DNA of 64,000 nucleotides from Cellulomonas sp. NS3 (GTDB lineage Bacteria; Actinomycetota; Actinomycetes; Actinomycetales; Cellulomonadaceae): NCBI RefSeq assembly GCF_024757985.1, contig NZ_CP103289.1:2604001-2668000 (forward strand), read 5' to 3'. The notes beneath the pieces were generated by a model that saw only the letters and a list, made by a program, of their open reading frames with translations, had not been told where the DNA came from and searched no databases. The first letter of the stretch is position 1. Each line of letters opens with the position of its first letter. Position numbers and translations under genes: made by a program. Below are positions 60,883 through 64,000 of the stretch, piece after piece.

Positions 60883-61941
60883 GTGACCGAGCGTCAGCAG
60901 CTCCCTCGCGGGGCCGAGGACCTCCACCGCGTGACGATCACCGACGTCGCACGCGCGGCGGGGGTCTCCGTCGCGACCGTCTCCAAGGTGATCAACGAGC
61001 GCTACGGCGTCGCGGCCCGCACGTCCGAGCACGTGCAGCGCGTGATCGAGCAGCTCGGGTACGAGTCGAGCCTCGTCGCCCGGAGCCTGCGCAGCCACAG
61101 GACGCACGTGATCGGCATCCTCGTGCCCGAGTTCGAGCCGTTCAGCACCGAGGTCCTCAAGGGCACGTCCCGCGCGATCACCGGGACGGGCTACGAGCTG
61201 CTCGCCTACTCGGGCGGCGGCCGGGCGGGTGAGGTCGTGGGCTGGGAGCGCCGCTACCTGTCGCGGCTCAGCGGCACGCTGATCGACGGCGCCATCATGA
61301 TGACGCCCACCGTGGTCCGGACCGCCGGCTCCGTGCCGGTCGTCGCGATCGACCCCCACGCGGGCCCCGCGGACAGCCCCACCGTCGACGCCGACAGCTA
61401 TGCGGGTGCGGTCATGGCGACCGAGCACCTCCTGCAGCTCGGGCACCGGCGCATCGGCTTCCTCGGCGGGCGCCCCGACCTCGACTCCGCCCGGCTGCGC
61501 GAGGACGGCTACCGGGACGCGCTCGCGTCGGCGGGCATCCCGGTCGACCCGGACCTCGTCCGGCTCGGCGGCTACCGGCGGCAGGTCGCCACGGCGCCCA
61601 CGCGCGAGCTGCTGTCCCTGGCCGACCGGCCGACCGCGATCTTCGCGGCGAACGACCTCTCGGCGATCGGCGTCCTGGACGTCGCGTACGAGCTCGGCCT
61701 CTCGGTGCCGGCCGACCTCTCGGTCGTGGGCTTCGACAACGTGCCGGAGTCCGCCCTCACGGAGCCCCCGCTGACGACCGTGCAGCAGCCGCTGCAGGAG
61801 ATGGGCGCACAGGCGGTGCACCTCCTGCTGCGGCTCGTCCACGGCGAGCCCGGCGCGAGCACGCACGTACGCCTGCCGACGTCGCTCGTCCGGCGCGGCT
61901 CGACGGCTCCGCCGAGCACGACGAGCGTCGCCCGTCGCTGA
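60883..61941 (+). CDS. LacI-family regulator of the BxlE-like operon
   Basis: A 352-residue LacI repressor. The HTH is VTITDVARAAGVSVATVSKV followed by INERYGVAARTSEHVQRVIE at about residues 17-70 from GTG 60883; a GTG at 60931 is an alternative start that loses 16 residues. The sugar-binding domain contains GILVPEFEPFSTEVLKGTSR, HLLQLGHRRIGFLGGRPDLD, AIFAANDLSAIGVLDVAYEL and VGFDNVPESALTEPPLTTVQ. Divergent position and the perfect palindrome between the genes identify the target. The likely inducer is the imported sugar, for example xylobiose. Confidence 0.9.
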   Translation: MTERQQLPRGAEDLHRVTITDVARAAGVSVATVSKVINERYGVAARTSEHVQRVIEQLGYESSLVARSLRSHRTHVIGILVPEFEPFSTEVLKGTSRAITGTGYELLAYSGGGRAGEVVGWERRYLSRLSGTLIDGAIMMTPTVVRTAGSVPVVAIDPHAGPADSPTVDADSYAGAVMATEHLLQLGHRRIGFLGGRPDLDSARLREDGYRDALASAGIPVDPDLVRLGGYRRQVATAPTRELLSLADRPTAIFAANDLSAIGVLDVAYELGLSVPADLSVVGFDNVPESALTEPPLTTVQQPLQEMGAQAVHLLLRLVHGEPGASTHVRLPTSLVRRGSTAPPSTTSVARR

Positions 61942-62019
61942 CGGGTCGCCGACCGTCACCCGGCGAGCGTCCGGGGCCCGGGGCGGTGGGCTCGTGCGGC
62001 CGCCGAGTCCCCGCCGGGC

Positions 62020-62967
62020 TCAGAGCCCCGCCGCTCCCAGGTGCAGCTCGGCGAGCGGCTCGGCGTCGAGCACGTCGCCGACCACCGCGGCGACCGTGAG
62101 CGCGTGCAGCGTCGGCAGCGCCGCGCGCAGGAGCACCGGGTCGGGGTCGTCCTCCGCACCGACCAGCGCGGCCGTGACGTCGAGCACCGCGACGAGCTGG
62201 GCGTGCAGGCGTCCCGTGCCGTAGGCGGCCCACGCACCCGCGTGCATCGCGCGGGCCCACCGCCCGGGCGGCCACCCGACGGCCGCGAGCCGGTCGAGCG
62301 TGACCTCGCGGCGGGCCAGCGCCGCGCACAGGTCGGCGACCGCGTCCGCCCGGGGTCCGTGCGACTCCGCCGGAGGGACGAGGGGGGTCCCGACGTCCCC
62401 CAGCGCGGCGTGCCAGGGCCCGCCGAGCACGAGCGCGTCGCGCGCCCCGAGGTCGGGCGACGCCCACCAGACGCCCACGACGCCCGCGGCCGCTGCGGCG
62501 GGCGCCGGCACGACGTCGCCGCCCGCCACCGCGGCACCCGGTGCGGCGGGCCACGCGGCGGCCTCGCGGGTCACGAGTCGGACGACGTCCGCGACCCGGC
62601 CGAGCCGGCTGCGCGCGAGCGTCCGCGCCGAGCCGGGGGCGCCGTGCGCCGCGTCCCGCAGCAGCGCCGGCGTCGTGGGGGTCCGGGAGTCGAGGTCCTC
62701 GACCGACTGCCACGCGGCCGCCCGCTCCCCCGGTGCCACGTCGAGGACCGCGAGCCCGAGGTGCGTCAGCGCGGCGTCGGTCAGCCGGAACGTCGCGCTG
62801 AGCGCCCCCAGCAGGTCACGGGCCGCGGGGTGGCATGCGGCGTCGGTCGCGAGCACGGTCGGCGAGGACAGCGTGTACACCGGGGCCTCGCCTCCATGCG
62901 GGAACTCGGACAGCACGACCGTAAACGCCCGCAGCCCGACCGAGCGGACGAATCCCCCGTGTGCCAC
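62020..62967 (-). CDS. Protein of unknown function (315 residues)
   Basis: I do not recognise this protein. It reads from GTG 62967 as VAHGGFVRSVGLRAFTVVLS, then LSATFRLTDAALTHLGLAVL, SRLGRVADVVRLVTREAAAW, an Ala/Gly/Pro-rich stretch near the middle, DALVLGGPWHAALGDVGTPL, and LLRAALPTLHALTVAAVVGD. No signal peptide or long membrane helix is evident. Codon use is normal for the window. The sequence upstream in the same frame is antisense-like and there is no good ribosome binding site, so the start is uncertain. It lies 82 bp after another unrecognised gene on the same strand. Confidence 0.55.
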   Translation of the reverse strand: MAHGGFVRSVGLRAFTVVLSEFPHGGEAPVYTLSSPTVLATDAACHPAARDLLGALSATFRLTDAALTHLGLAVLDVAPGERAAAWQSVEDLDSRTPTTPALLRDAAHGAPGSARTLARSRLGRVADVVRLVTREAAAWPAAPGAAVAGGDVVPAPAAAAAGVVGVWWASPDLGARDALVLGGPWHAALGDVGTPLVPPAESHGPRADAVADLCAALARREVTLDRLAAVGWPPGRWARAMHAGAWAAYGTGRLHAQLVAVLDVTAALVGAEDDPDPVLLRAALPTLHALTVAAVVGDVLDAEPLAELHLGAAGL

Positions 62968-63049
62968 GGCACCCGTGCGGCGCGGCCCTCGGGGGTCACC
63001 CGGCTGGGCGACCCGTCCGGCGCCCGACGGCGGCGCAGGGTCCGGCCCG

Positions 63050-63751
63050 TCAGGCCCCGGTGCCGCCGTCGAGGTGCTCCTCGAGCTGCTCCCGTGTGAT
63101 GCCGACGTGGTCGGCGATGTGGGTGCGCGTCTGGACGCGTGCGGCGTCGACGCCCCGCACGGCCTCGCGCACGAGGTCGGGATCGACCGCCGTCCCGCGC
63201 GCCGCGAGCTCGCGCAGCAGGCGGTCCCCGTGGGTCGCGTACCAGGCGGCGGCGAGGTCGGCCCGGCTCGGCTCGAGGGCGAGGACCGCACGGCACAGCG
63301 CGCCCGTCGCGGCGACGAGCCCCGGACCGTCCGAGTGGGTGAGCCACGCGGCGACGAGCCGGGTCTCCCGCCGGGCGTCGGTGTCGTCGTCGGCGGGCAG
63401 GTGCCGGAACGTGCGGCGCAGGTCGAGCGCGACCTGCATGCGCGTGTCCCAGTCCCACGAGCCGACGGCCTCGGTCGAGGTGGCGAGCGCGAGGGTCCAC
63501 GGCTCGTCGTGGCCGTGCTGGACCGCCTCGATCGCCCGGAACCGCAGCAGGTGCGCGCCGCACTGCCCGGCGGAGGCCGTGCGCCGCGCGGCCCGGTGCC
63601 CGGTGCGGGGGCGCTCCTGACCGGCCTCGGCGGTGGCCCAGGCGCCGTCGTCGTCCGCCGCGGGCGCCGCAGCGGCCCGGGTCCGGTCGACGAGCTCGAG
63701 GATCGGGCCGGCCCACTCGTCGGGCAGCGGGGCGTGCGCACGCGGGGTCAT
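63050..63751 (-). CDS. Protein of unknown function (233 residues)
   Basis: An unrecognised soluble protein starting MTPRAHAPLPDEWAGPILEL. Notable stretches are RFRAIEAVQHGHDEPWTLAL, WDTRMQVALDLRRTFRHLPA, RLVAAWLTHSDGPGLVAATG and YATHGDRLLRELAARGTAVD. The C-terminal THIADHVGITREQLEEHLDG resembles a short HTH-like helix pair. No membrane helix. It is upstream of, and probably co-transcribed with, the gene at 62967, and divergent from the ArsR-type gene at 63884 with an A+T-rich region between. Confidence 0.55.
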   Translation of the reverse strand: MTPRAHAPLPDEWAGPILELVDRTRAAAAPAADDDGAWATAEAGQERPRTGHRAARRTASAGQCGAHLLRFRAIEAVQHGHDEPWTLALATSTEAVGSWDWDTRMQVALDLRRTFRHLPADDDTDARRETRLVAAWLTHSDGPGLVAATGALCRAVLALEPSRADLAAAWYATHGDRLLRELAARGTAVDPDLVREAVRGVDAARVQTRTHIADHVGITREQLEEHLDGGTGA

Positions 63752-63847
63752 CGGGCGTCTCCTCGGCGTCGTCTCACGGTCGGTGCCCGTGGGCGGGAAC
63801 GCGCCGGACGGACCTCGGCAGCCTACGGCGGGCCAGGGACATAGGCC

Positions 63848-63877
63848 TTGTTTTATATAAGTACCCACCGATATCCT
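63848..63877 (+). promoter_or_regulatory. Promoter of the ArsR-type gene, probably leaderless
   Basis: TTGTTT at 63848-63853 and TATCCT at 63872-63877 are spaced by 18 bp, and the GTG start follows only 6 bp after the -10 element, as in leaderless actinobacterial transcripts. The spacer contains the palindrome TTATATAA, unusual in this GC-rich DNA and possibly an operator. Confidence 0.5.
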
Positions 63878-63883
63878 CTCGCC

Positions 63884-64000
63884 GTGCACGCCTTCGACGT
63901 CCTGGGTGACCCGGTCCGCCGCCGGATCCTCGAGCTGCTGCTCGAGGACGAGCGGTCGTCCGGCGACGTCACGGCCGTCATCCGCGCCGAGTTCGGCATC
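63884..64000 (+). CDS. ArsR-family winged-helix regulator (N-terminal part)
   Basis: Only the first 39 codons are inside the window. VHAFDVLGDPVRRRILELLL followed by EDERSSGDVTAVI is the start of an ArsR-type winged helix. The GDPVRRRIL pattern is the first helix of the HTH in this group. The gene continues past the right edge, and a partner gene cannot be seen. Confidence 0.75.
   Translation, partial: MHAFDVLGDPVRRRILELLLEDERSSGDVTAVIRAEFGI

Overview
The window is about 64 kb of very GC-rich chromosomal DNA with actinobacterial codon use and frequent GTG starts and 4-base ATGA/GTGA gene overlaps. A secreted GH10 xylanase with a CBM2-type binding module, two GH3 glycosidases with dedicated ABC importers, and class F sortase, DUF4142, DUF3618 and holin-like proteins together suggest a cellulolytic Micrococcales member, most likely Cellulomonas or a close relative. 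This is inference from gene content. No rRNA, tRNA, CRISPR, integrase or transposase was recognised.

Layout. 0-9 kb: end of an M15 peptidase, an AlkA-type glycosylase, small acidic and regulatory proteins, an ECF sigma factor with a SnoaL-like tail, then a minus-strand run of small membrane or stress-type genes (low-complexity protein, holin-like, DUF3618, DUF4383, DUF2231). The holin-like gene is interrupted by a run of 61 G. 8.5-15.5 kb: nhaA with a structured leader, then an ABC exporter, a YihY/BrkB protein and a phosphoesterase, all carrying many frameshifts, followed by a TetR gene. 15.6-24 kb: a truncated GH3 remnant, then a GH3 plus Opp-type importer operon. 24-35 kb: methyltransferase, CorA, a deleted GAF/SpoIIE gene, an alcohol dehydrogenase/metallo-beta-lactamase operon, NUDIX, DUF4142 plus sortase, DUF1684, a CPA1 antiporter, a Cys-rich/pentapeptide protein and an NAD-binding protein. 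35-48 kb: xylanase, then a sodium symporter, TetR, two DUF1989 proteins, a urea/guanidine carboxylase and a polar amino-acid ABC importer. 48-55 kb: PAS-GAF-SpoIIE phosphatase, small regulators, and an esterase-like/GDPD fusion. 55-62 kb: rhamnose mutarotase, then a LacI-controlled CUT1 importer plus GH3 operon resembling the bxlEFGA xylobiose system. The right edge holds two unrecognised proteins and the start of an ArsR-type regulator.

How it works together. Three regulatory circuits can be read from matched palindromes. The TetR at 15 kb probably binds two related 22-bp dyads, one in front of the GH3 remnant and one in front of the Opp-type operon 8.5 kb away. The TetR at 38.6 kb probably binds two CCTGTCA-type dyads, in front of the symporter and the DUF1989/carboxylase operon. 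The LacI protein at 60.9 kb probably binds CGTTATCGATAACG between itself and its importer. The xylanase promoter carries two sequences resembling actinobacterial xylan boxes, so the xylanase and the bxl-like importer may form one xylan pathway.

Quality caution. The 10-15 kb block has many single-base frameshifts in otherwise conserved genes, and there are a G61 run and two in-frame internal deletions. Local sequence or assembly error is the simplest explanation for many of the broken genes reported here.
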